Under the pieces are notes generated by a model that was not told the DNA's origin, ran no database searches, and saw nothing but the letters and a program-made list of their open reading frames with translations. A program made the translations under genes and the position numbers. From NCBI GenBank assembly GCA_021399435.1, contig JAJTUP010000023.1:930001-994000 (forward strand): 64,000 nucleotides of DNA, written 5' to 3'. How positions within the stretch are numbered: the stretch's first letter is position 1; each line of letters starts with the position of its first letter. The stretch is from Diaporthe sp. PMI_573 (lineage: Eukaryota; Ascomycota; Sordariomycetes; Diaporthales; Diaporthaceae). Positions 23,151 through 34,054 of this stretch are shown one piece after another.

Positions 23151-23240
23151 CGAAAACTTTGCTTGGGTGTCCGCTACGCGGCCAGAGTATCTATATAGTG
23201 AGCTACCTGGGCAGTGGCTACTGTAATATTGTATGTGATG
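23151..23240 (+). repeat. Dispersed hairpin-ended repeat, copy A (short form without array)
   Basis: About 90 nt. The left end has ctttgcttgggtgtccgcta then CGCGGCCAGAGTATCTAT, matching copies B and C. The middle TAGTGAGCTACCTGGGCAGT matches copy C. The right end TACTGTAATA then GTATGTGATG matches copy B. The left end contains a CCGC-TAC-GCGG stem. Unlike B and C it has no internal 15-nt array. Confidence 0.6.
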
Positions 23241-23673
23241 ACTCTCAAATACCTTGTAAATTGAGAAGAGGAGGTCGTAGTTGGAGCTGCGTATAAGCTG
23301 TCCATGGTCACTGATGGGTCAGACCCCGGTAGCTGATTGATTTCTTGGGCCCCTCCATTCAGGGGCGTATGGCAGCTGGAGGCTCTGAGGTAAGAGGGAG
23401 GGGCAGCCAGCAGCTAGGGTGGAGAACTGGGTCCCCCTGCCCAGCTGGCCCAATGAAGTGGTTGGGTGGATGGTGGGCGGGTCTGGAAGAACCTGACAGA
23501 CCGTTTGGAAAAGTTGCTGGGCTGCTGGCTGTTGTCGTGTCGAAGCTTCAGGGTCAACCAACTGACGTGCAGCGAACGCGAAAGTCGGTGCCAGCTTTCA
23601 ACGTCCTCACCACCCACACTGCACACCCTTTGGGACGCGTCACGCTTGATCAGCTACACTGTAATCGGTCAGG
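23241..23673. other. CCT1 promoter region
   Basis: Upstream DNA of the CCT1 gene. Purine-rich then pyrimidine-rich sequence; no clear TATA box or structural RNA. Confidence 0.4.
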
Positions 23674-25449
23674 ATGGCTTCCATGTTCGAGCAGAGCGGG
23701 AACGGCACCCTCTTCCTGGGCGGTCAAAAGATCTCGGGCTCTGACATTCGTGACCAGAACGGTGAGTCTGCCACCTGCGAGCCACGATGATGCCCACCCG
23801 ATATGATAACGTGGCTGACCCTGCCGCCTCCAGTCCTGGCAACACAAGCTATCGCAAATGTCGTCAAGAGCTCCTTCGGCCCCAGCGGCCTCGACAAGAT
23901 GATGGTCGACGACATCGGCGACGTCACGGTCACCAACGACGGCGCTACCATCCTCGCCCTCCTGGACGTCGAGCACCCTGCTGGCAAGATCCTGGTGGAT
24001 CTCGCACAACAGCAGGACAGTGAGGTCGGCGACGGCACGACCTCGGTGGTTCTCATCGCGGCGGAGCTCTTGCGCCGGGCAAACGAGCTGATGAGGAACC
24101 GGATACATCCCACGACTATCATTACGGGCTACCGTCTGGCCCTGCGCGAGGCCGTCAAGTACATGAACGAGAACATCAGCGTCAAAGTGGAGAACCTCGG
24201 ACGCGAGTCACTCCTGAACATCGCCAAGACCTCCATGTCCTCCAAGGTCATCGGCGCCGACTCCGAATTCTTCAGCAACATGGTCGTCGATGCTATGCAG
24301 GCGGTCAAGACAACAAACAACAGGAACGAGACCAAGTACCCTGTCAAGGCGGTGAACATACTCAAGGCACACGGCAAGGGCGCCCTGGAGTCTGTACTGA
24401 TCAAGGGCTACGCCCTGAACTGTACCGTCGCCTCGCAGGCCATGACGACCAACGTGAGGGACGCCAAGATTGCCGTGTTGGACATGAACCTTCAGAAGGA
24501 GCGCATGAAGCTCGGTGTGCAGATTACGGTGGACGACCCTCAACAGCTTGAGCAGATCCGGGCGAGGGAGTCTGGGATGGTTCTCGAGCGGGTAGAAATG
24601 ATCCTGAAGGCTGGCGCGAACGTTATCCTGACCACCAAGGGCATCGATGACCTCTGCCTGAAGATGTTTATTGAGAAGGGTGCCATGGCTGTTCGGAGAT
24701 GCAAGAAGGAGGACCTCCGACGGATAGCGAGGGCTACCGGTGCCACAATGCTGAGCACCCTGTCTGACCTGAACGGCGACGAGAAGTTCGAACCATCCTA
24801 CCTCGGCAGTGCGGAGGAGGTCTCGCAGGAGCGCATTTCTGACGACGAATGCATCCTCGTCAAGGGCACCAAGGCTCACTCATCAGCATCGATCATCCTG
24901 CGCGGTTCTAACGACTATCAGCTGGATGAGATGGAGCGCTCAGTCCACGACTCCCTGATGGCAGTGAAGCGCACGCTGGAAAGCGGCAGTATTGTACCGG
25001 GTGGTGGTGCGGTCGAGACTGCTCTTCACATTTACCTCGAGGAGTTTGCTGGAACAGTGGGTTCCCGGGAGCAGCTGGCCATTGGGGAGTTTGCTCAGTC
25101 TCTTCTGGTCATCCCCAAGACGCTCGCCGTCAACGCCGCCAAGGATGCGTCAGAGTTGGTCGCCCAGCTGCGGTCGAGACACGCCCTGTCGCAACGCACT
25201 GCGGACGGCGACGCCAACGAGGACGAGAAGACGGTCGCACGGAAGAAGAGCTACAAGAACTACGGTCTGGACCTTTCGAAGGGCAAGGTGGTGGACGAGA
25301 TCAAGGCCGGCGTCCTGGAGCCCAGTATGAGCAAGATCAGGCAGCTCAAGAGTGCGGTGGAGGCCTGCATTAGCATTATGCGTATCGATACCCTGATCAA
25401 GCTGGATCCAGAGCAGAGGGCCGAGGAGGACGATGGGCACGGTCACTAG
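23674..25449 (+). CDS. TCP1: T-complex protein 1 subunit alpha (CCT1)
   Basis: Exons 23674-23761 and 23834-25449 give 567 residues, the normal size for a type II chaperonin subunit. Alpha-specific N-terminus: NGTLFLGGQKISGSDIRDQN then VLATQAIANVVKSSFGPSGL. ATP-binding and hydrolysis motifs: DKMMVDD, VTVTNDGATIL, GDGTTSVV (about residue 94) and, in the C-terminal equatorial part, SGSIVPGGGAVE. The C-terminus ends DDGHGH. It is a subunit of the cytosolic CCT/TRiC ring that folds actin, tubulin and WD40 proteins. The single intron after the first 29 codons is near the conserved start of the chaperonin fold. Confidence 0.97.
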
Positions 25450-26607
25450 AGGGAGCCACTCGGCTGGACTGCTGGCGTTCGGGGTAATAGAACAAGACGA
25501 GTACAGTAGCTGGCGCAATACGGTGATGAATCCTACCAGGACGTGTACAATGAGAGCCGAGCTCGGTGATGTTATCTACACAGTGAGGTCTATGCAGTGC
25601 GGTTGCCGGATACTCCTTACCTCCTGGATCCACCTGGATGTGCGGTCGTGTCCGTCCGTCCAATCCACAAGGACTCCCCGCAGCCATCTGACGCAGGAAT
25701 GGGACTCACGATCGTCGAGAACCCTGCACTCCGCTGATAGCGAGCTTGTTGTTGCCCGCGTGCCCGCCCGTGTCTCCACGGCCCCCAGGCCGGAAACCAG
25801 CGGCTTAGGCATGCGGCGTCGTTCCTTGCTTGGCCTGGCGTCTGACGGCGCGAGCTACGCTCCCGGCTTGCTCCTCGTGTGGTGCAGCCGGCAAGGACGA
25901 CCGGCCGCCAAGTTCATGGAGGCTCGAGATGCTAATTTTGACGTAAGTTTACGTTTCGAAACTGCCTTGAGGAGGACGCGCATGATCAGCTTTGCGCCTC
26001 CCCGGCTGTTCCTGCGTTTGGCCTGAGTCGCCTACCTGCGTGACCTTTCCCCGGGCCCTCGCGGAATCTGGGGAAACAATGAACAGGGAAAGCTTGAATC
26101 TGGGTGCTCCAGGCCTTCGGGGTGACCTTCCTGGTATGGGGTCGGAAGGAATGTGGACTCTGCCAAATGCAGGGGTGTCCACGGCCGGACTGAGATCTCA
26201 CATCAGAGTCCGGCACGTTCCTCGACCAGCTTGACTCTAGCAATCGAACCCCTACCGCTGAATCCCGTGGCCTGGCCTTTGTTTCGTAGTTAGAGGATAG
26301 AAACGGCAGTGTCCAAGACACAAATAGTCCGCCCATCCCCGCCCAACGTCGCTGGGCCGAGTTGGTGAGGTATCCTCATTTGGTTCTTATCTACTTAGCC
26401 ACATAAGTCAGACCGAATGACTCGGCTCGGCCTGGGAACTTGTTACATGCGGGCCCAGAGCCAGATATACTAAACTTCTAGCTTGTCCACAGAACGTAAC
26501 CAAGACAATCGCTGTTATCGTTCAGGGGAACGAAGCGAGGGTGAAAATCAGAAGAAAATACAACTGACATTTGCTCCTCGTCACGGCAAAGCCGATTGAC
26601 CGCAAAT
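25450..26607. other. Intergenic region
   Basis: 1.16 kb between tandem genes. The open frame at 25433-26026 has no recognisable domain. No repeat was noted. Confidence 0.5.
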
Positions 26608-27810
26608 ATGGGCTCCTCCGTCAATGGACTACCCTCTGCAGAGCATCCGGATCTGGTGCTTAGGGAGTCGACCAAGGCTGAGCTGCAACATGTCTGGGGC
26701 CTCCATCATCCCATGTGGGGACCTGCACTGAGGATCGAGGAATATCTCGCACGAGAGGAATTCCTCATGACGGTGCCTCTGGCCAAGAATGGAGGAGTTA
26801 CGCACTGGATCCTAACGGATAGGAACGCTCCCCCAGACAACAGACCCATCTATGCAAGCTGCGAGTCGCTGCGCAAGCGGGCGCTCGTCAGCCGGCACGG
26901 CCCAGGTGGCCCCGTTGTGCAGGACGGCATCGCCCACGGGGTCGCCTCGGTCTTCACCAACCCAGAGTACCGCGGCAAAGGCTATGCATCCCGGATGATG
27001 AAGGAGCTGGGCCCGAGGCTGGCGGAGTGGTCGGAAGGGAGGAAAGTAACCCAGGAGGGCCAGAGCGAGGAGAACGGGAACACGCGCTCGCTGTTCTCGG
27101 TGCTGTACTCTGACATCGGCAAGACCTTCTACGCCAAGACGGGATGGGAAGCATTCGAAAGCACCCACCTTTCTTTCAAACCGGCCGCGGCTGCCGCTGA
27201 GGTGCCACCGTCAAACGTTAGGCTGCTGGGCTACCACGACCTCGCCATGCTGTGCCACCTGGACGAGAACCTGCTGCGGGGCAAGATGCAGCAGCAGGCA
27301 AGGGGCCTCCCCTCCAGCGACAAGGTGGTCTGCGCGGCGCTGGTACCGGAGCTCGACCAGATCTTCTGGCACCTGATGCGCGAGGACTTCATGACGAAGC
27401 ACATCTTCCACAGGATCCCCCAGGCCAGGGGCGCGCTGTTCGGCGAGAGCGGCAGGAGGATCTGGGCGGTGTGGACGAGGGGCTACTACGGCGGCCTGGA
27501 CAAGATTGAAGGCAACACGTTCCACATCCTCAGGTTTGTGGTGGAGGACGAGAACAGCCCGGACGACTACGTGGCCGAGGGCTTCAGGGCCATCATCAGG
27601 GTCGCACAGGCAGAGGCGGCCGAGTGGCGGTCGTTCGACATCCAGATGTGGAACCCATCGGAGCTCTTGAGGCGGGCCGCGGACAGTAGCGGCCTCAGGT
27701 ATGAGTTTGTCGACAGGGAGAAGGACAGCATCCCGAGTCTGATGTGGTACGGGGACGAGCCGACGGGGGCTGTGGATTGGGTTGCCAACGAGAAGTATGC
27801 ATGGAACTAG
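26608..27810 (+). CDS. GNAT-fold acetyltransferase, LYC1-like
   Basis: Intron-free, 400 residues from the ATG at 26608; the frame continues 12 nt upstream only to a TTG. The acetyl-CoA motif is FTNPEYRGKGYASRMMKELG, with the R/Q-x-x-G-x-G/A pattern (RGKGYA, about residues 124-129). Further family-like segments: LYSDIGKTFYAKTGWEAF, a typical GNAT C-terminal strand/helix, and a C-terminal domain with GALFGESGRRIWAVWTRGYY. Length and two-part architecture match yeast and fungal LYC1 proteins, linked to lysine use through lysine N6-acetylation. Substrate is inferred from family resemblance only. Confidence 0.75.
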   Translation: MGSSVNGLPSAEHPDLVLRESTKAELQHVWGLHHPMWGPALRIEEYLAREEFLMTVPLAKNGGVTHWILTDRNAPPDNRPIYASCESLRKRALVSRHGPGGPVVQDGIAHGVASVFTNPEYRGKGYASRMMKELGPRLAEWSEGRKVTQEGQSEENGNTRSLFSVLYSDIGKTFYAKTGWEAFESTHLSFKPAAAAAEVPPSNVRLLGYHDLAMLCHLDENLLRGKMQQQARGLPSSDKVVCAALVPELDQIFWHLMREDFMTKHIFHRIPQARGALFGESGRRIWAVWTRGYYGGLDKIEGNTFHILRFVVEDENSPDDYVAEGFRAIIRVAQAEAAEWRSFDIQMWNPSELLRRAADSSGLRYEFVDREKDSIPSLMWYGDEPTGAVDWVANEKYAWN

Positions 27811-28150
27811 ACTGGGAAGGCAGATTCTTCATCCTGGCATGTACCAGCTTGATTCAGAAATTCGTACCAAGGTTACTCGCAGTCACCCAAGTACAAAAGC
27901 AGGCGAAGGGCAGGCGCGGGTGATGTGGCGGGCCTCCCCTCTCCAGAGTAGGCACTTTGCATGGTACCTCGACCAGCCAAACTGCACCTTATCTTCAGAC
28001 CCTTCCCACCAAACCCTACCCTCTCACGGAGCTCGACCACACTCAAAACATTCTTTCAACCCACTGGTATCAATATTTGACTCTCCTCGTTGGTGCACAG
28101 CATTCTACACAGCTGCCCCAGGTGACCTAGCCGAGCCAACAGCATCAATT
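27811..28150. other. Short intergenic region
   Basis: 340 nt between the LYC1-like and XPF-like genes. The frame leading into the XPF-like gene is open here, with ATG codons at 27797 and 27922, but the sequence is leader-like. Nothing else is seen. Confidence 0.4.
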
Positions 28151-31084
28151 ATGGATGCAAAGGACCCCTCCGAAGGCCACGGTCCACCAGGCCAACCATT
28201 CGTGTACCCAGGGGAGCCTACCCGCGTCCCTGATGAGGTCTTGCAATATGCCTATGGGAACGATCTGATAACAGACTACACTCTCAATTCATTCTCTATC
28301 ACCCATCTACTCACCGACACTGTCCGAGGCACTCTGCCGTCGATTGCCGAGGATGGATTCACCGGCTCCAGTCACCTCCCGGATCTGGAAATCCCAGGAA
28401 TCGAGCTTAGGAGCGAAAGGTTGGCCATCAGCCAGTCGGCAGAGACGCTCATACGCGAGGTCCACCGCGAGCTACCGGACGACCAAGTTCAGTTGCTGAC
28501 ACAAGATATCATTGACTCTGGAAACACCAGGCACTTGAAGCTTGAGTTACCACTCCTTCGAACAGATAACGAGAGAGACATGAGAGAGTTCCGCGAAGAA
28601 ATGGCAGCCCGGCGAGAGGTTCATATCGGGGACCATCGATTGCCGCTGGATCCTGTCACTGAGGAAGACGGCGAGGGCATGCAACTTCCTGCATACGCTC
28701 GTTCAGACGCCAACGAATTCCTGAGGAAGCTTGAAAACGAGAAATTGGGAATCACAAGAAGCTCCTTCCAATTCCTCGCCGACGTAGTAAGGGATGACTA
28801 CAGCGAGGAGGGACAGTGGAATTATCTCATGGAACAGGTCAGAGAGACCACGTGGGTGAAGGTGAGCAACCATACGACTTCAGCTCTGACTTGGCTCTCC
28901 TTACATGGTGTACTGTCCTGATTATGGTATCGCAAGCAGTGGAAACCTTCCTGCATGCTTGACTGACAACAGGCACAACAGAACCCGGGTTTAGAAAGGC
29001 TAGAGTTGCCAATCTGCCCGCAGCTCAATTGGGACCAATTTCCCCCCCCAAATGATGCTTACTTGGTCTCCATACCCTCTGATCTGAGCTCTTCGATCTT
29101 CGCCGATGACCTGAAAGCTGCTGAAGATCAGTTATTCAAGGAGTACGGAGACGTATGGAGCGAGCCCACATCTCCGATCCTCGACCGATTCCTGGGTACA
29201 GAGATTTCAAATGAGGACGAGATGGAATTCTTGAGACACGCTTTTCAGGAGCAATTAACAAACAGACATCTTGATGACTACAAAATTGAGCCACCGATAC
29301 TGCCCAGTCTTCCTCTTGAAGAGCAGTTCCTACCTGGACCCGAGGCGTTCGGAAATTTTGTGGCCCAGGAGTTGGATATCGAAGGCCTCACTGCCGAGTT
29401 TCTTGAGAATTTCTCAGACGATAATCTTGAAGACGAGTTCGCGATTATGGCAGACTCGGCCATGAAGACCATCGAACAAGAACAACTCCAAGCAACTGAT
29501 GCAACAGCTCGCGTTCCGGTGCCTGTCATGGACTTTTCCGTTCCTAAACCAGAATGGGCACGATTAGGCAACAATGGAGAAGCCATTTTCAAGTACATAC
29601 AGTGCGGCAACGACAGCCTCTTCAGGCTGCCAAAATGGCCACGGGACAATGTCACCGAACGCAAGCTGATATGGAGGCCAATCGGGTCCGGGGCAGGCAC
29701 CGTCTCAACAAAGGAGACAATAGATGCGGATGACACTCTGCTCGAAACATACCTCGGGCCTCTCGACAGTAATTGGGTTCCCAGCAGCCTTGACTTCGTC
29801 CAGAAACAAGAGAGGCTGGCAATACTCGAACACATGACGGAAGACGATGAGATCGAGATCGACTTGAAGAAGCCGAAGCAGCGCACCAAAACTTCCCTTG
29901 AGATGGGCGCAAAGAGAGCACTTGATGCAGTCGACAGCACAAGCTCAAAGAAACCTCGCTCGTCTTCGAGCTATACTGGCGATAACGGTCAATCCTTGCT
30001 TGTGGGAAACTCCCCGGGCGCATCTGCGGAACTCCTGAGCAACTTTATGGAGCTCCATGCGCCGAAAAAGAAGTGGTCTGTCAGCAAATATTTCCCTACC
30101 GTGGAACATGCAACGTCGGCGCTTCCGGCTCTGGAGGGGCCAGCTCCTTCAGAGCCGTCCAAGGAGTCTCGGAAATCGGGCCAGCATGAAATATCAGCAG
30201 AAGCGGAGGCTGAATCCCACTCAAAGCCGGCTATTCGGACGCCATATCCATCTTTCACGCCCATTTCCACCCCGTTGAAAATCTTCATCTCTCTGACCGC
30301 CCCCAGGCACCTGATACGAGCCCTCGAGGGCCTCCTTCCAGGCATCATTTTGATAGAACGCGACTACAATAAACACAACGGTTTTGTCTGGAGTCCAGGT
30401 TCCGTTTCCCGCACTGAGGTAGTTCCACCTCTTGCTTTTGATGCGGATCTTACTCTGTCCCCGTCGACTGGGGTGGTCACCACATCCATGATCATGGTTC
30501 GCCAGAAGCCACGACCACAATCGGTCAAAAACGGCCTCCAAGAGAGAATCGAGAAGATTTCTCCGCGGTATGACCGGCTGATTGTCCTTGTGGGAGGCAA
30601 TAGTGGCTCTGACGATACCTTCCGGGAGATGTCGTCGTCAGATGCGGCAGCCCTCACGGAGTTTCAGGGGTTTGCAAGCGGGCTGAATTGCAACGCTCTG
30701 GTGCACTACATTGGCGGCGGCGATGACACACTGTCAAAATGGGTTGCCTCTCTCGTGTGTCGATATGGCCAGCCGGACCCGAATGTGCAGATGTGCCTGA
30801 TGGAGGAGGAAACGCTGTGGGAACTGTGGCTGCGAAGGGCGGGCTTCAATGTCTACGCAGCCCAGATGGTGGCTGGGCAGCTGAAAGTGCCCAATACGGA
30901 TACAGACACGAGCGGGGAACACCACGGTCTGGCCTGGTTCACCACGATGGGGGAACACCACGGTCTGGCCGGGTTCGCCACGATGACTCGGAACGAAAGG
31001 ATGCGCCGCTTTGGGCCGGTAATTGGGCCGCGGGTCGTGGAGCGTGTTAGCCGGGCGGTGGATGGGATTTGGAACAAACCTTGA
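28151..31084 (+). CDS. XPF-like domain protein, possible Zip2/SHOC1 meiotic factor
   Basis: Exons 28151-28861 and 28973-31084 (111-nt intron) give 940 residues. The N-terminal two thirds are acidic and have no domain I recognise. From about residue 670 the protein resembles the XPF nuclease-like fold: LKIFISLTAPRHLIRALEGL, GIILIERDYNKHNG and YDRLIVLVGG. After it come two helix-hairpin-helix-like elements, WLRRAGFNVYAAQMVAG and FGPVIGPRVVERVSRAVDGI. The G-x-N-x-Y-A-A-Q hairpin is what I associate with Zip2/SHOC1, meiotic crossover proteins built like catalytically dead XPF. No ERKxxxD nuclease motif is visible. Between the two hairpins lies a 36-bp in-frame duplication. The name is an inference; an unrelated fungal family is possible. 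The start at 28151 is the best-placed ATG, though the frame is open further upstream. Confidence 0.55.
30915..30986 (+). repeat. 36-bp in-frame tandem duplication inside the XPF-like gene
   Basis: Two 36-nt units starting at 30915 and 30951 encode GEHHGLAWFTTM and GEHHGLAGFATM. They differ at a few bases. Confidence 0.9.
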
Positions 31085-31320
31085 CTTGGGCGGTGACGAT
31101 GAAGGGTAGGCATGTCGAATCGCAGCTCGTCTCGCATTTTCCGAGAGGCCTCTAGGGAGCTTATCTACTTGCGCTGGACACAAGGCTCTCCTTTCGTTGT
31201 GATTTTTGTGGGGTGATCAGCAGTTGGAAGCCAGCTACAAAGGCAAAGATTGATCTGCAATATTTCAGGCTGAGGAGCTCTAATCACATTCGCTAAAACT
31301 TCTCATAATCAAAATACTCA

Positions 31321-33072
31321 TCAACCTATTGGCCCAGTATCTATAGCAGATATGTCTATCTGTGAGGCGTCTTGATAAGACATGCCCACATGGGCATCAG
31401 CTTGAGTGGTATCCATCTCCGGGGTAACCATTGCCTCAGGGCTGACCTCATCATGCGATTTTGCGCGTATGCTCCAGATCTTCAGATACGATTTGTCAAA
31501 AGTCCGGTTGTTAGAAACCTGCCTAGCAGGCCGATGCAGACTGGATGAGGAGCTAGACGACGACGAGCTATCCGATCCGTCATCGGAAGAAGAGCCGGTG
31601 CTTGAGCTCGAGGATGGGGATGAAGAACGGGCCGAGGAGGACATTTCATCGCCATGGTTATCGCCCTTGCCGGTGATCCTCCAACCCCCAGTGCAGGTTG
31701 CAACAACGGACCCGTACTTGTGAAGGGAGACGCTGCCTACCGGAGACCGCGGGAGCCTCTCCTCGCCATCGCGCTCACCTATGGTCGAGAAGTCCCACGA
31801 GGGCCAGATGGCGCCTTCGTCGTTGCCGACGCCCTGCCACACGTTGACCGTGCCGTCTCTCGTGCCCGCCCAGACCTCGAAGCCGCCCACGCCCTCCGAG
31901 TCGGGGTAGACGGTGAGATCCAGCCTCTGGTGTGTCAGGGCATCGCGGTCGGCCAGAAAGCCTAGAACTTTGTTCGTCACGCGGACGTCATAGATCAGGA
32001 CACCGGTGGACTGCCGCTCGTTCACGAGGAGATACCGCCCGTCGGGCGACCATGCCGTCTGGGTGATACCGGCGCCGCCTATGCCTCGTCTGGCCGTCTG
32101 GTGCTGCGGCGAACCTGGCGGGGAATTTTGGACAGTCATGCAGGCAGCCGCCTCGGCGACGCTCCAGGTAGCGACACGCTCGCCCCCTCGGGCAAAGTCG
32201 TACAGTCCTACCCATCGTGTCCAGGTGCCGGCTGCGAGCAGTCCAGTGGGCACGTAGTTCTCGTCGCTCTGCATAGATATCGCAGACACCACGCCGCGCA
32301 TGCCGACGCCGTTACCCTTGGATATGTGGCGCTTGGACGGGATGGTGTGGACGACCTGCTGCGGGCCGTCGCCTATCCGGTGGAGGTTGAACTGTGCGAC
32401 GAGGTTGTTACTCCCGACGAAGAAGGATGGGCTGGTTGCAGCGTAGGGGTTCGGCCAAGCAAGTGAGTGCACGGGGAGGTAGGCCTCTGTCTGGGGCGAG
32501 ATCAGGCGATACGAGAACAGGGAACTGTGCCTATCCGGCTGGTGGTTGGATGCCTTGTGCTCATCACCGGGGGTTGGTGTAGCTGGAAGAGCCCGGAATA
32601 TCTGAATTGGGTGATCACGGCAGGCGACGAGCACATGGTGAGTGCCGGGGTTTTCCAAGGCGAAGTAAGGAGCCGGTGCGAATACATTGGTCGTCTCTGG
32701 GAGATCAAGCGTCTTCTGGGGGCCAAGAATAAGCGGGTGTTCCCGCGGCTCAAGCAGGTCCGAGGGGACGACGAAGCTGCAGAGTTGATTGTGATATGTG
32801 GATGCGATAATGGTTGTCCCATCAGCAGTCCTGGACGAGATTGATTGTTCAGCCCTTGTGTTGCCGTTCCTCTTTTCGAGGGAGACTCACCACTGCGCGC
32901 CCTTGTATATCGACGGGGACCTCGATACATCCTCGTCCTTAGTCGAGCTAGAGTCGCTGTCGTTGGACTTTCGTGGGCTTGGGCTGATTGGCTTTGGTCC
33001 ATCCGCGGCGGGAATAGCCTGGCCATGCGTGTTGAAGGCCACCAAGTTCACATGTGATGCTACAGCCGGCAT
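31321..33072 (-). CDS. WD40 protein of the TCAB1/WDR79/Swt21 family
   Basis: Exon 1 32891-33072, intron 32831-32890, exon 2 31321-32830, 563 residues. The splice joins YKGAQ to WTADGTTIIASTYHNQLCSF, which is the opening WD blade. Further blades: VHSLAWPNPYAATSPSFF, MQSDENYVPTGLLAAGTWT, ITQTAWSPDGRYLLVNERQS, GGFEVWAGTRDGTVNVWQG. A blade-connecting loop is replaced by a long serine-rich acidic insertion (about 40 residues, mostly Ser), then FDKSYLKIWSI. TCAB1 binds box C/D and H/ACA-type small Cajal-body RNAs and telomerase RNA in animals; the yeast relative Swt21 is linked to splicing. The nuclear RNP role is inferred from the family. Divergent from the PQ-loop gene. Confidence 0.75.
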
Positions 33073-34054
33073 TTTGCCAGACCGACTTCTTTGTGGTTGC
33101 TCTCCGGCCGGGCCACGGCTCGCTGCTCCAGCTCTTGGTCATACAACCCCTTCCATGATCTGTTCCACCGACTGATTGGTAATCGAGCGTAAGCTTGCAG
33201 TAAGTGGTGGTTGAGTGAAGCTGTATGTGAGCTGTCACCCAAAGCTTCTTTCCGTCGTGCCGCGCAGTGTTCAAGCTTCTCTGGGTTGGATGGGTCGTGC
33301 CGCGCTCGGTGAACTGGGTGGGTCTTCAGGTCACATAGCAGCCAGCCAATCGGCATTGGGGTTGAAGCTTGCAGGGTCGCAATCCGCTCCTGTTGTACTA
33401 TGGCAGTTATGGTAGACGCTAGAAGCTCCCCCCTGGTCGGACCCACGTTTGCCTGTCCACATGCCACCCTGCCTGCCACCCTGCCACCCTGCCTCCGTGC
33501 TTCCGATGCTGCAGCTGCCCTCCTCGGTACCTGCCCTCCTCGGTCAACGCCTCGCTCATCCGCACCTGCCCTCATTCATCGTCGACGTGCGGTATCTTGC
33601 GCAAGTACTGTTGCACAGCACCACGTCTTTGTCCTCCTGCACGCCGTATTCCGTCCACGTCACGGCGCGGTGACCCGAAACGGCCTGTTGCCTTCCCACG
33701 CGTTCAATATATTGGGAGATCCACGATCCCGTCGTCGTCGTCGGGCACGACTGCCTGGCCCCCTGCGTGTGTCTCGCATTCTCCCATGCTCCTCATTAGC
33801 GCCCTCAACGGCCGTGCATCCTGATTCCGCCTTCTGTGTCTTGATCCTTGTCTTGTCCCTGCGACAAAACAATACAAGTACATATTCAGAACCCCGCCTC
33901 TCGACCTTGACGTCTAGTGAATCTCAACGACCGTCTACTGGCTGTACGATCCCACACCGATAATACAGGACCACTCATCCTCTTCGCTCCGTCGTTACGC
34001 GTCGGTCGCATCCCGGGATCCAGACTTGGCGGTGCAACAGAAGCCTGTGTCGCG
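33073..34054. other. Divergent promoter region, TCAB1-like and PQ-loop genes
   Basis: 982 nt shared by two divergent genes. It carries short direct repeats (see separate entry) and a C-rich pyrimidine stretch. The open frames here are not supported. Confidence 0.45.
33515..33544 (+). repeat. Short direct repeat, 14-nt unit, period 16
   Basis: CTGCCCTCCTCGGT occurs at 33515-33528 and again at 33531-33544. A TGCCACCCTGCC-type repeat lies just upstream around 33462-33495. These look like replication-slippage repeats in a C-rich leader. Confidence 0.7.

Noticed and set aside
26230..26260. GGGGTTCGATT on the minus strand, resembling a tRNA B box
   Set aside because: No A box or acceptor stem could be found at the right distance.
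27797..28150. Upstream ATG codons in frame with the XPF-like gene
   Set aside because: The added sequence is leader-like, close to the previous gene's stop, and the ATG at 28151 has better context. It is not formally excluded.
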